Positions 52,193 through 60,722 are shown, counted from the stretch's first letter. The stretch is 64,000 nucleotides of DNA from Clostridium beijerinckii (GCF_018223745.1 NZ_CP073653.1:735001-799000); one strand, 5' to 3'. The notes: generated by a model not told the origin, from the sequence alone. Numbers and translations: made by a program.

Positions 52193-54739
52193 TTGAATGT
52201 AACTAAATTCTATGAGAAACTCAATAAACTTGAAAATAACATATATGTAATTGAGGAAGTTGTTGAAGTATTAAATGGCGTTTATGAATCAGAGCTACAA
52301 CATGATAATGTAAATCTAAAGACATTGAATGTTTATACAGGAAGTAAACTTACAGGAAATAAGATTGAAGCATATTTTACATCAACTCCATCATTAGCTC
52401 CATGGAAAACAATAATTAAAATTTATTCTAATGTAAGTCCGATTTATATAAGCTATGAAACATCAGGAGATCAAGTTGAAGCAGGAGATATTAATAATCT
52501 TCAAGATGCAGTTGTTGAAACTCAGGAAAATCTTAATAGTGAAATTTATAGAGCTACTGGGGCTGAAAAAGTTCTAACTGATAATTTAAATACAGAAATA
52601 AATAGGGCAAAAGGTTCTGAAGATACTTTAAATAAAAACTTAAGTAATGAATCTAATAGAGCAAAAAATTCTGAAAGTGCTATAAATGTTGATTTAGAAA
52701 ATGAAGTTAATAGAGCAAAAGCAGCAGAGAACACTTTGAATAATAATCTTATCGCAGAAACTAATAGAGCAAAAGGTGCAGAAGATGTATTAACTAAAAA
52801 TCTAAGCGCAGAAGTAACCAGAGCTACTAATGCAGAAAATACTTTGATTAATAATCTTACTTCAGAAAGTACTCGTGCTAAGTCAGCAGAGAATACTTTA
52901 ACAAGCACAATCAATGCAAATACTCCAATTTGGAATGACAAGTATACAAAAAATGAAGTTGATAATAAAATAAGCCAGGTTGTTAGTAATATGGATTGGA
53001 AAGAATCTGTTGCAACTTATGCTGATATAGCAACAACTTATCCAAATCCCCAAGATGGTTGGACAGTAAATGTTAAAGATACAGATATAACATATAGGTA
53101 TAGTGGTACTTCATGGATTCCTATTAGTGCTAACTCAATTCCTTTAGCGTCATCAAGTGTTGATGGAAAAATGTCTAAGCAAGATAAGATAGATCATGAT
53201 GATATGAATAGTAAAAAGCATACTCACTCTAACAGAAGTATTTTGGATATAATTAATCAAACATTAATTGATAATTGGAATGCTGCTTATACTCATGTTT
53301 CTGATGTTGTAAAGCATATAACATCAACTGAAAGGACTAACTGGAATACTGCGTATACAAATAATCATACACACAATAATAAGAGTGTATTAGATGGAAT
53401 TACATCTGCATTGATCAGCAACTGGAACAGTGCATACACTCATATTAGTGATGCTGTAAAACATATAACAAGCACTGAAAGAACAAATTGGAATGAAGCT
53501 TATAGTAAAGAGCATGATCATAGTAATAAATCTTTAATTGATACTATTACTCAAGCATTAATTGATAAATGGAACGCTGCATATTCTCATATTAGTGATA
53601 CCGTAAAGCACATAACAAGTGATGAAAGAACTTTATGGAATACAGTAAGCAATAAATTTAATAGTAGTGGTGGGGATATTACTGGAAATGTTAAATTTCC
53701 AAACGATTCTAAATTAGAATGGACTAGAAATACTGATTATGCAAGAATCTCATTTAAGAATACGAGTGATGGCGATTCTGATTCATATATGCAATTTTTA
53801 ATAGGTGACAACGGAAATGAGTATTTCAAATTTGATAGTGTTAATGGAAGTACAACAACTGAATTACTAACTATAAAATCAGATTATTTAAGATATAAAG
53901 GTAACAAAGTGTATCATGAAAGTAATAAACCAACCCCAGCTGATATTGGATTAGGAAATGTAGAGAATACTAGTGATTTAAGTAAACCTATTTCAACGGC
54001 GGTTCAAAGTGCTTTGAATGGTAAAGCAAATAGCTCTCATACTCATGACGATAGATACTATACTGAAACAGAGGCAGATAGTAAATTTGCTACTAAGAGT
54101 GAGATATCACAGGCAGGCTATGGTGATATGCTTAAATCTATTTATGATACTAATAATAATGGAGTTGTAGATAGGGCAGAAAAATTAGCTACTACAAGGA
54201 AGATAAATTTAAATGGGGATGTTACAGGCACTGTGATTTTTGATGGAAGTGAGGATGCATCTATTACAACATCTAGTAGACAAATAGCATTTATCGGTTC
54301 AGATGCAGCTTCATCTAATGGATGGTATAAGGTAGCTTCACAAACTATGAGTGGTTACGGAAATACTAATATTATGTTTGCAGTATGTTCTACTTATGGC
54401 AATTATTATGCAGGAATATTAGAATTACAGATGAGAACAGATAACACAAGTATTAGTTGCCGGGCACTAACATGGCTTAGTAAATATGGTTTTAATATTA
54501 ATCATTTTATAATTGTAATAAACGGAATGACTTGGACACTATATGTTTATAGAGATTTTGGTCAATATGGTAGATTAGCTTTTGAAATATTATCAAGTTC
54601 TAGTATAGGTAACAAACAACAAGCATGGGCACTAATTTTTTCAGACAATAATACTAAAGAAACTAATGCTCCAACAGCAACTACTATCAGTTCAGATGTA
54701 AAAAAAACATTAACATGGAATGATTTAAAGGGGGTATAG
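52193..54739 (+). CDS. Large tail fibre protein
   Basis: 848 residues from TTG 52193 (GGGGGTGATG upstream). N-terminal attachment part (1-110), then seven 18-residue heptad-like repeats (114-239), a middle part with repeated HITSTERTNWN units, HxH clusters (HTHSNRS, HTHNNKS, HDHSNKS; HTHDDRYY) typical of trimeric fibres, then a receptor-binding end with SSNGWYKVASQTMSGYGN. It lies between the XkdT and XkdU genes, where PBSX has none, so it probably was inserted there. Confidence 0.85.
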   Translation: MNVTKFYEKLNKLENNIYVIEEVVEVLNGVYESELQHDNVNLKTLNVYTGSKLTGNKIEAYFTSTPSLAPWKTIIKIYSNVSPIYISYETSGDQVEAGDINNLQDAVVETQENLNSEIYRATGAEKVLTDNLNTEINRAKGSEDTLNKNLSNESNRAKNSESAINVDLENEVNRAKAAENTLNNNLIAETNRAKGAEDVLTKNLSAEVTRATNAENTLINNLTSESTRAKSAENTLTSTINANTPIWNDKYTKNEVDNKISQVVSNMDWKESVATYADIATTYPNPQDGWTVNVKDTDITYRYSGTSWIPISANSIPLASSSVDGKMSKQDKIDHDDMNSKKHTHSNRSILDIINQTLIDNWNAAYTHVSDVVKHITSTERTNWNTAYTNNHTHNNKSVLDGITSALISNWNSAYTHISDAVKHITSTERTNWNEAYSKEHDHSNKSLIDTITQALIDKWNAAYSHISDTVKHITSDERTLWNTVSNKFNSSGGDITGNVKFPNDSKLEWTRNTDYARISFKNTSDGDSDSYMQFLIGDNGNEYFKFDSVNGSTTTELLTIKSDYLRYKGNKVYHESNKPTPADIGLGNVENTSDLSKPISTAVQSALNGKANSSHTHDDRYYTETEADSKFATKSEISQAGYGDMLKSIYDTNNNGVVDRAEKLATTRKINLNGDVTGTVIFDGSEDASITTSSRQIAFIGSDAASSNGWYKVASQTMSGYGNTNIMFAVCSTYGNYYAGILELQMRTDNTSISCRALTWLSKYGFNINHFIIVINGMTWTLYVYRDFGQYGRLAFEILSSSSIGNKQQAWALIFSDNNTKETNAPTATTISSDVKKTLTWNDLKGV
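52532..52909 (+). repeat. Seven 54-bp tandem units in the fibre gene
   Basis: Each 18-residue unit follows L-x-x-E-x-x-R-A-x-x-A-E-x-x-L-x-x-N; the DNA copies have diverged. A coiled-coil stalk of variable length is expected; recombination among units could change fibre length. Confidence 0.8.
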
Positions 54740-54740
54740 C

Positions 54741-55346
54741 ATGAATTATGGTACAACCCAATATGGAATTAATGAAGAAGATAACATAGATGAGATAAAA
54801 CTAATATCACCTGATCTCATGAAATATATGCCCGACTATTATATTACATCTAAAGTTATGAAGGAATTAGAAAATTCTAATTCGCTGGAGCTTGGAAGAT
54901 TAAATTATAAAATTAGAGATATAAAGAATCAGCTTTGGATAGATACTGCAACATGGGGTCTTAGCTACTGGGAAAAGGAATATGGAATTGAAACTAATTT
55001 ATTATTAGGGTATGAACAAAGGCGAGAAGTACTTAAGGCTAAGAAAAGAGGGCAAGGCACAACAACTAAACAGATGATTAAAAATGTAGCTGAAACTTTT
55101 TCTGGGGGAGAAGTAAACATAATACAAGATAATCCTAACTATGCTTTTGTAGTTCAATTTGTTGGAGTTAAGGGGATACCAAAAAACATGCAGTTATTTA
55201 AAGATATGCTGGAAAATATTAAACCTGCACATCTAGGATACACGATTAAATACACTTATACTGTTTGGAATGTATTAAAAGAAAATAAATTAACATGTAA
55301 CAATGCAAAATTGAAGACATGGGATGAGTTAAAAGTTTATGAATAG
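54741..55346 (+). CDS. XkdU/YmfQ-like (DUF2313) tail protein
   Basis: 201 residues, GGGGG site in the end of the fibre gene, one base gap. SPDLMKYMPDYYITSKVMKE and DTATWGLSYWEKEYGIETNL, then RREVLKAKKRGQGTTTKQMI are typical of DUF2313. Connects fibre and baseplate. Confidence 0.88.
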   Translation: MNYGTTQYGINEEDNIDEIKLISPDLMKYMPDYYITSKVMKELENSNSLELGRLNYKIRDIKNQLWIDTATWGLSYWEKEYGIETNLLLGYEQRREVLKAKKRGQGTTTKQMIKNVAETFSGGEVNIIQDNPNYAFVVQFVGVKGIPKNMQLFKDMLENIKPAHLGYTIKYTYTVWNVLKENKLTCNNAKLKTWDELKVYE

Positions 55347-55360
55347 AAAGGGTTGATTAA

Positions 55361-56350
55361 ATGTTAACAACAACAAATTATGGATTGAAAAAGCCAGAAG
55401 GAACCGATGTTGTAAATATAGATGATTTTAATGGTAATGCTGATATTATAGATACAAAGCTAAAAGAAATTAACTCAGCATTACCTCTTAAAGCTCCACT
55501 AGATTCTCCAGGGTTAACAGGAGCACCAACAGCACCAACTCAAACTCCAGGAGATAATAGTACCAAAATTGCTAATACTGCTTTTGTAACTATAGCGATA
55601 GCGAACAAAACAAGTGTAAGTGGAAATGCAGGAACAGCAACTAAGCTACAGACACCGAGAAATATAGCATTAGCTGGAGATGTTACTGGTTCAGCCAACT
55701 TCGATGGATCAGGAAATATATCGATAACAACTACTGTAGCAGATGATAGTCATAATCACATTATAGCTAATGTAGATGGATTACAAAGCGCTTTAGATGT
55801 AATAGATACGCACTTGTCAGATTTGGCGAATAAAAAAATTGATAAGTCATCTATAGTAAACAACTTAACTGCAACTATAGCTGGTTTTGTATTAGATGCA
55901 ACTCAAGGAAAGGTTTTGCAAGATGAAATAAGTACCTTGCAAAATTATAATTATTTAACTACGTCTATTCAAAATACAGCAATAGATGTAGCAACAGGTA
56001 CAACAGTACAAGTAAAATTTGATTCAGCTACAAACAGCTTTGTTGATATTTCAAATAGTACTGGTAACATAACATTTAAACAGACAGGAATTTATCTAAT
56101 ATTGGCTAAAATGTCGGTTTGGAACATGTTAGCTGGAAATGTAGTAACATTTAATTTTGGAGAAGATGGTAGCACACGACATATACTTGCAACACCAATC
56201 GATTTTGCGTCATTGTATAGTAAATTAGATATACAAAAACTTTATAATATTACAACAGCAGGTACAACAACATCCATATGGACAAGTAATAATTCATCAG
56301 CAACCAAATCTGTTCATCTTAGCACTATCACTATAATAAAACTTAAATAA
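55361..56350 (+). CDS. Second tail fibre / receptor-binding protein
   Basis: 329 residues, AAAGGGTTG site. NYGLKKPEGTDVVNIDDFNG-type N-terminus is common for phage fibres, followed by SPGLTGAPTAPTQTPGDNST, ALAGDVTGSANFDGSGNISI and a beta-rich C-terminal domain (TGIYLILAKMSVWNMLAGN) that resembles a C1q/TNF-like receptor head. Works with the larger fibre upstream. Confidence 0.82.
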   Translation: MLTTTNYGLKKPEGTDVVNIDDFNGNADIIDTKLKEINSALPLKAPLDSPGLTGAPTAPTQTPGDNSTKIANTAFVTIAIANKTSVSGNAGTATKLQTPRNIALAGDVTGSANFDGSGNISITTTVADDSHNHIIANVDGLQSALDVIDTHLSDLANKKIDKSSIVNNLTATIAGFVLDATQGKVLQDEISTLQNYNYLTTSIQNTAIDVATGTTVQVKFDSATNSFVDISNSTGNITFKQTGIYLILAKMSVWNMLAGNVVTFNFGEDGSTRHILATPIDFASLYSKLDIQKLYNITTAGTTTSIWTSNNSSATKSVHLSTITIIKLK

Positions 56351-56365
56351 GGGAGGATGATATAA

Positions 56366-56698
56366 ATGGATAAAATAATTTTAAATAATAATATAAGCTT
56401 AGAATTCAACTCAATTTATAATAGTGGAGAAGTTGGACTTATAATTAACTTTACAAATAAGTCGATTACAGAATTAGAAACATTAATGACAAAAGATAAT
56501 TTGACAAAATTACAAGTAGCAAATTCAACTGGTGAAGTTTATGGAATTTACAATAATTTAGAGTGTACAAGTATAACCAAAAAACTAACAGATAATTCAG
56601 TTACCATAAATTTAACTAAATTAGATGATACACAAATTAAGATAGCAGAATTGCAACAAACAGTAGATGCTTTAGTTGCAACAACTTTGGAGGTGTAA
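56366..56698 (+). CDS. Small tail protein of unknown function
   Basis: 110 residues, GGGAGGATG site. Beta-rich first part (GEVGLIINFTNKSITELETL), then a C-terminal helix (DDTQIKIAELQQTVDALVAT). Its place between fibre and XkdX-like gene suggests a fibre accessory or assembly protein. Not recognised further. Confidence 0.6.
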   Translation: MDKIILNNNISLEFNSIYNSGEVGLIINFTNKSITELETLMTKDNLTKLQVANSTGEVYGIYNNLECTSITKKLTDNSVTINLTKLDDTQIKIAELQQTVDALVATTLEV

Positions 56699-56701
56699 AT
56701 T

Positions 56702-56833
56702 ATGTACAATACTTTGTTAAGATTATATAAAGATGGAGCTGTTACAGAAACAGGATTAGAAAAAGCAGTTACTTTAAAATGGATTACAGGAGAAGAAAAA
56801 ACACAAATAATTGCAAGTGTTTCTGCATCATAG
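56702..56833 (+). CDS. XkdX-like small phage protein
   Basis: 43 residues with GGAGGTG upstream. LLRLYKDGAVTETGLEKAVT and LKWITGEEKTQI match the XkdX pattern (short protein at the end of PBSX-type tail operons). Starts 3 bases after the previous stop. Function unknown. Confidence 0.75.
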   Translation: MYNTLLRLYKDGAVTETGLEKAVTLKWITGEEKTQIIASVSAS

Positions 56834-56874
56834 GAAAAAGGGGCGTAGAAAATTAAATAAAAATAAAGCAATAT

Positions 56875-56900
56875 TAAGGGCTCTTAGGAGTTCTTTTTTG
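56875..56900 (+). terminator. Terminator after tail operon
   Basis: AAGGGCTC-TTAG-GAGTTCTT stem with two G-T pairs followed by a T6 run. Confidence 0.65.
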
Positions 56901-56930
56901 TTGCTTAAATTTACAGAAAGAAGGTTAATA

Positions 56931-57215
56931 ATGGAGACAATAAGCATTGCATTAATATGCACGCTATTAGGAGTTACTATAAGCTATGCGACTTTTCAAT
57001 TAAATAAAGGTAACTCAATACGAGCAGAAACTAAAGAAGGTGCCATAATGGCAGCCAAACTTGATTTTATATCTCAGGGCGTAAATAATATTCAAGTTAA
57101 AATGGAAGCTCAAGAAGGAAAATTAAGTCAAATAAATGAAAGAGTTGCTAGGGTTGAGGAATCAACAAAATCAGCTCATCACAGATTAGATAATATAGAA
57201 AAAGGAGAAATGTAA
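56931..57215 (+). CDS. Small membrane protein of the lysis module (XhlA-like)
   Basis: 94 residues from ATG 56931 (GAAAGAAGG upstream; the open frame begins at 56811, without a suitable site). One N-terminal membrane helix (3-22) and a charged coiled coil (EAQEGKLSQINERVARVEES). Similar in layout to XhlA/haemolysin-type proteins that act with holins. It stops one base before the holin gene. Confidence 0.65.
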   Translation: METISIALICTLLGVTISYATFQLNKGNSIRAETKEGAIMAAKLDFISQGVNNIQVKMEAQEGKLSQINERVARVEESTKSAHHRLDNIEKGEM

Positions 57216-57216
57216 A

Positions 57217-57711
57217 ATGAAAGAAGTATTGATTAGTCAAGTTGCACCAGTGGCGGCTACTGCGGTAGTAGCAATTTTAGTAGCACTTATTAAAGCTGTT
57301 GGAGGTGCAACAATAGAAGTATTAGCCAAAAAGAAAGAAGAAATTGAGCAAAAAATCAAAGCAACAGGACATGAAGAAGAATTAAAAACAGCAAAAGAAG
57401 TATGGGGTATTATAGAAGAAAAATATAGAATTACAGAAAATGCAAATCAAGTTTTAGGATCTAAATCAAATGAGTTCGATAAATTATTACTTAAAAGAAT
57501 ACCAGGACTATCTCAAGAAAATCTCAATGATTTAAGACAAGCTATAGCAGGACAAGTTAACGTTGGAAAGCAAGCTATATTAACTAAAGAAGATGCAATA
57601 AAGCAATTGCAACATACTAATACCTTATTACAATCAGAGAATAAATCTCTTAAAGAGCAATTAAATAAAGTTCAAACTTTAGTAGGCACAACAAAAACAG
57701 AAAGTAATTAA
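57217..57711 (+). CDS. Phage holin, LLH-type
   Basis: 164 residues. N-terminal membrane segment (VAPVAATAVVAILVALIKAV, about 9-28), an adjacent coiled coil (EVLAKKKEEIEQKIKAT), then GSKSNEFDKLLLKRIPGLSQ, typical of the LL-H holin family. Makes membrane lesions so that the amidase gets to the wall. A strong hairpin follows. Confidence 0.8.
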   Translation: MKEVLISQVAPVAATAVVAILVALIKAVGGATIEVLAKKKEEIEQKIKATGHEEELKTAKEVWGIIEEKYRITENANQVLGSKSNEFDKLLLKRIPGLSQENLNDLRQAIAGQVNVGKQAILTKEDAIKQLQHTNTLLQSENKSLKEQLNKVQTLVGTTKTESN

Positions 57712-57714
57712 TTA

Positions 57715-57740
57715 AAGGTGTTCGCCAAGAACACCTTATT
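57715..57740 (+). terminator. Hairpin between holin and amidase genes
   Basis: AAGGTGTTC / GAACACCTT 9-bp stem with a 5-nt loop and AT-rich tail. The arms equal those of the hairpin at 34062. Confidence 0.7.
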
Positions 57741-57770
57741 ATATTTTATTGAAGAAGGGAATTGATTTTA

Positions 57771-58535
57771 ATGAAAATTGGACTAAGAGCAGGACATAGT
57801 GAAAATTGTACAGGAGCAATAGGAATTGTTGATGAACATGAGCAAATGAAAAAGTATTATGCAGTAGTTAAGTCGGTATTTGAAAAGTACGGCCATACTG
57901 TTATAGATTGCAATTCAAATGCTAATACAGAGGATGGAGAGTTAAGTGAGGGAGCAAATAAAGCTAATAACAGTAATGTAGACTTTTTTGCTAGTCTGCA
58001 TATGAATTCTTTTAATGGTCAGGCAAAAGGGACAGAAGTATTAGTTTCTAGTGAATCTAGTAAAGCATATCCAGTAGCGCAAAGACTTGTAGATAATTTT
58101 ACTGAGTTAGGTTTTTATAATAGAGGTGTTAAATTTCAAAAGCTTTTTGAAATGAATCATATATTAGCACCAAATATTATTTCAGAAATCTGTTTTTGCG
58201 ATTCTCAGGAAGACATTGATATATATAATAAATACTCATGGGAGCAATTAGCATATGTGTTTTGCAACGCAATAGATTCTAATATACCTAAGGAAGTTTC
58301 TAGTAGTGAAAATAATAGAAAATATTATGTCGTAACCAATTATTTGCCTGTAGCTTATACAGGATATGATGGAGTAGATATTAATTATATATTGAGTTAT
58401 TTTAATGATATTAAATGTTATGTAAGAGGCAATGAAAAAGGTATTTGGATAGAAACAGAATATCTAAGATTAGATAAATGTAATGAGCTTAAAAAAATTC
58501 TTGGAAGTTGGTTCTATGAAATAAAAGGGGAATAG
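57771..58535 (+). CDS. N-acetylmuramoyl-L-alanine amidase (endolysin)
   Basis: 254 residues from ATG 57771 (GAAGAAGGG upstream). Amidase_3 fold: IGLRAGHSENCTGAIGIVDE holds the first zinc His, then DFFASLHMNSFNGQAKGTEV the second, and IISEICFCDSQED the catalytic Glu. The C-terminal ~75 residues (KYYVVTNYLPVAYTGYDGVD) are a SPOR-like or wall-binding domain. Cuts the stem peptide from the glycan at lysis. Confidence 0.9.
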   Translation: MKIGLRAGHSENCTGAIGIVDEHEQMKKYYAVVKSVFEKYGHTVIDCNSNANTEDGELSEGANKANNSNVDFFASLHMNSFNGQAKGTEVLVSSESSKAYPVAQRLVDNFTELGFYNRGVKFQKLFEMNHILAPNIISEICFCDSQEDIDIYNKYSWEQLAYVFCNAIDSNIPKEVSSSENNRKYYVVTNYLPVAYTGYDGVDINYILSYFNDIKCYVRGNEKGIWIETEYLRLDKCNELKKILGSWFYEIKGE

Positions 58536-58548
58536 TGCATAAAAAAAT

Positions 58549-58744
58549 AAAACCAGGGAAATCTATTATTGTCGAGATAATATAAATGCCTGGTTTTACT
58601 ATATGTAAAAGGGGATAATCCCTTCTTACATATAGTATTATATCCATGTATTTTATTAACTATACACTTTTTTATAAAAAAATAAGGCAGCAACAAAAGT
58701 TACCACCAATATCTGCAAGTATTAGTATAGCTTATTGCTTCCTT
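58549..58744. repeat. Cluster of three inverted repeats before the tyrosine recombinase
   Basis: AAAACCAGG / CCTGGTTTT (58549-58597), ACTATATGTAA / TTACATATAGT with an inner GGGA..TCCC (58598-58636), and AAGGCAGCAA / TTGCTTCCTT (58684-58744, one mismatch). The first may terminate the lysis transcript; the others could be regulatory or recombination sites. No gene is seen in this gap. Confidence 0.55.
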
Positions 58745-58763
58745 AAATACAAGGAGTGATTAA

Positions 58764-59759
58764 GTGTTAAATGAAGAGTTAGCAATAAAAATTCTCGGGA
58801 GAATAACATTGCTTTTCACAGAGTTAGAAATAAATCTATCAAAGCAGCTAGAATTGAAGAAGGAATTGGATGAAATACTATATGATTATGAAATAACAAG
58901 TAAATGTACAGAATTAACCACAAGTGATATAAAAGGAAAAGCAAAGCTATATATTGCTTGCAAAAAATTAGAAGGATTAAGTAATAAGACATTATATAAT
59001 TATGTATTGTTTTTAGAAAAATTAGATATGTTTTTTAATAAACCATGCTCTACTATAGGAACTATGGATTTAAGAATGTTTTTAGCTGCATATAGTAAAG
59101 ATAAAGCAGCTGGTACCACAAATGGATATATAACAATGCTTAAAGGTTTCTTTGGATGGCTACAGGCAGAAGAATATATTCTTAAAAATCCAGCCTTTCA
59201 ATTAAAGCAAACAAAAGTGCCTAAAATAATTTTACAAGGGTATAAAGCAGATAACTTAGAAAAACTAAGAGAAGCTTGTGTAACGGAAAAAGAAAAATGT
59301 TTATTCGAGTTGCTGGATAGTACAGCTTGCAGAATAGGAGAAATAGACGAGGTGAAAATAGAAGACATTAATTGGCAAGAACAAAGTATAATTGTTACTG
59401 GTAAAGGAAGCAAGGAAAGAATTGTTTATTTTTCTACTAAAGCAAAATTACATATACAAGCCTATATTCAAAACAGATCAAATGGATATTTATTTATTTC
59501 AGATAAAGCTCCATATCAACATATTAAGGTTAGAGCATTGCAACTTATTTTATTAAGGATTAAAAAAAGAACAGGTATAGCAGAGCGTGTACATTGTCAT
59601 AAATTTAGAAGAACTCAAGCAACTTATCTTTTAAATTCAGGAATGACAATTCAAGGGGTACAAAAAATATTAGGTCATACAAGTCCAGAGACTACTCAAA
59701 GGTATGCTCAACTTTCTCAAGAAAACCTTAAAAATGAGTATAAGAGATTGGTTCACTAA
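58764..59759 (+). CDS. Tyrosine recombinase (XerC/D-like)
   Basis: 331 residues from GTG 58764 (AAGGAGTG upstream). SAM-like N-terminal domain (YVLFLEKLDMFFNKPCSTIG), then the catalytic domain with Arg in DSTACRIGEIDEVKIEDINW, Lys in GKGSKERIVYFS, HKFRRTQATYLLNSG (H-x-x-R), GHTSPETTQRYAQ (His and nucleophilic Tyr). It lies about 950 bp from attR. Alone it would be called the integrase, yet the serine recombinase at the left end fits attP better. A role in excision, dimer resolution or an inherited spare is open. Confidence 0.88.
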   Translation: MLNEELAIKILGRITLLFTELEINLSKQLELKKELDEILYDYEITSKCTELTTSDIKGKAKLYIACKKLEGLSNKTLYNYVLFLEKLDMFFNKPCSTIGTMDLRMFLAAYSKDKAAGTTNGYITMLKGFFGWLQAEEYILKNPAFQLKQTKVPKIILQGYKADNLEKLREACVTEKEKCLFELLDSTACRIGEIDEVKIEDINWQEQSIIVTGKGSKERIVYFSTKAKLHIQAYIQNRSNGYLFISDKAPYQHIKVRALQLILLRIKKRTGIAERVHCHKFRRTQATYLLNSGMTIQGVQKILGHTSPETTQRYAQLSQENLKNEYKRLVH

Positions 59760-59801
59760 TATGTATATAGAAATTACTATTTTTAACTATATTAAATTTG
59801 T

Positions 59802-59829
59802 TTGACAAAATCTCCATGTTATATACAAT
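59802..59829 (+). promoter_or_regulatory. Promoter for the zinc-ribbon/Ltp gene
   Basis: TTGACA (59802-59807), 16-bp spacer, TACAAT (59824-59829). There is no operator copy here, so the gene is likely expressed in the lysogen. Confidence 0.78.
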
Positions 59830-59858
59830 TAATATATAAAAATATTTAGGGGGGAATA

Positions 59859-60596
59859 ATGATGGCGAAAATTATAAACTGTAAAACATGTGGCAAGGAA
59901 ATAGCAAAAAATGCAAAGATATGTCCAAGTTGCGGAGCAAAAAATAAAAAGCCTATTTTTAAAAGATGGTGGTTTATATTAATTGTTCTGGTAGTTATAA
60001 TAGGTGCTTTGGCATCAGGAGGAAACAAAGATAAGAATATAACAGATGAATCTCAAAAAACTACTAACACATCAACTACTAATGCAAACAAAGATGGACT
60101 TAAACAAGAAAATGGGAAAGATACTACAGATGAGAATATACCTAAGGAATATCAAGCAGCATTAAAAAAAGCAGATAGTTACGCTAACACAATGCATTTT
60201 TCTAAAAAAGCCTTGTATCACCAATTAACATCAGATGCTGGGGAAAAATTTACTGAAGAAGCTGCACAATATGCTATAGACAATGTAAAAGCAGATTGGA
60301 AAAAGAATGCATTAAAAAAAGCGGATAATTACGCTAATACAATGAATTTTTCTAAAAAAGGCTTATATCATCAATTAACATCAGATGCTGGGGAAAAATT
60401 TACTGAAGAAGAGGCACAATATGCTATAGACAATGTAAAAGCGGATTGGAAAAAGAATGCATTAGCAAAAGCTAAAATATATCAAAGTGAAATGAATATG
60501 TCTAAGAGTTCTATAAATCACCAATTGGTGTCAGATGCAGGAGAAAAATTTACTGAAGAAGAAGCACAATATGCTATAAATAATTTAGAAAATTAA
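59859..60596 (+). CDS. Zinc-ribbon membrane protein with three Ltp-like repeats (candidate superinfection exclusion)
   Basis: 245 residues. An N-terminal zinc ribbon (Cys8, Cys11, Cys22, Cys25: CKTC / CPSC), one membrane helix (36-53), a Thr/Asn/Lys linker (55-95), then three 50-residue repeats (101-150, 151-200, 201-245), each with Y-A-N-T-M..S-K-K-x-L-Y-H-Q-L-T-S-D-A-G and F-T-E-E. The repeats match the Ltp lipoprotein family, whose member from Streptococcus phage TP-J34 blocks DNA entry of other phages. The anchor differs: a transmembrane helix, not a lipobox. It has its own promoter and terminator next to attR, the usual place for lysogenic-conversion genes. AGGGGGGAAT site. Confidence 0.8.
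   Translation: MMAKIINCKTCGKEIAKNAKICPSCGAKNKKPIFKRWWFILIVLVVIIGALASGGNKDKNITDESQKTTNTSTTNANKDGLKQENGKDTTDENIPKEYQAALKKADSYANTMHFSKKALYHQLTSDAGEKFTEEAAQYAIDNVKADWKKNALKKADNYANTMNFSKKGLYHQLTSDAGEKFTEEEAQYAIDNVKADWKKNALAKAKIYQSEMNMSKSSINHQLVSDAGEKFTEEEAQYAINNLEN
60159..60593 (+). repeat. Three tandem 150-bp repeats in the Ltp-like gene
   Basis: Units 60159-60308, 60309-60458 and 60459-60593. Units 1 and 2 are nearly identical in DNA, unit 3 is more diverged and shorter. The recent duplication of the first two suggests ongoing copy-number change. Confidence 0.88.
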
Positions 60597-60607
60597 AAAT
60601 AAAAGAC

Positions 60608-60645
60608 GTGGCAATTTTTAATATAACTGTTTGCCACATTTTTTA
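60608..60645 (+). terminator. Terminator after the Ltp-like gene
   Basis: GTGGCAA / TTGCCAC stem with a 16-nt loop followed by ATTTTTT, just before attR. Confidence 0.8.
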
Positions 60646-60684
60646 TATATTAATGAATATTATGCCTATGGCTTGATATATTTG

Positions 60685-60699
60685 TTGTGAGCGATATTG
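60685..60699. other. Left attP half-site (phage arm at attR)
   Basis: TTGTGAGC-GA-TATTG. Its mirror CAATA-AG-GCTCACAA lies at 22027-22041 beside attL. Joined in the excised phage they form a 48-bp site with 13 of 15 arm positions matching. Confidence 0.72.
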
Positions 60700-60707
60700 T
60701 GTACGGT

Positions 60708-60719
60708 TCGCCTCCACCA
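60708..60719 (+). repeat. attR core
   Basis: TCGCCTCCACCA, same as the end of ssrA at 22017-22028. Host DNA resumes after it. Confidence 0.88.
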
Positions 60720-60722
60720 TAA

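Larger units (their letters stand above)
22017..60719. mobile_element. Complete contractile-tailed prophage integrated in ssrA
   Basis: About 38.7 kb between 12-bp direct repeats TCGCCTCCACCA (22017-22028 and 60708-60719). It has all the modules of an active temperate phage: integrase, repressor and operators, replication, packaging, HK97-type head, contractile tail with sheath and baseplate, holin/amidase, and a likely conversion gene at the right end. No structural gene is visibly broken. The tail order matches the Bacillus PBSX Xkd set, while the head genes are of HK97 type. It also carries parA/parB, which suggests it can persist as a plasmid-like form. Confidence 0.93.

Noticed and set aside
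52532..52909. Regular 54-bp repeats that could suggest a CRISPR-like array
   Set aside because: They are in frame, encode a heptad stalk in a fibre gene, and have no spacer structure; no cas genes are present.
60159..60593. 150-bp repeats near attR as a possible mobile-element end
   Set aside because: They are codon-phased protein repeats of the Ltp-like gene, not terminal repeats.
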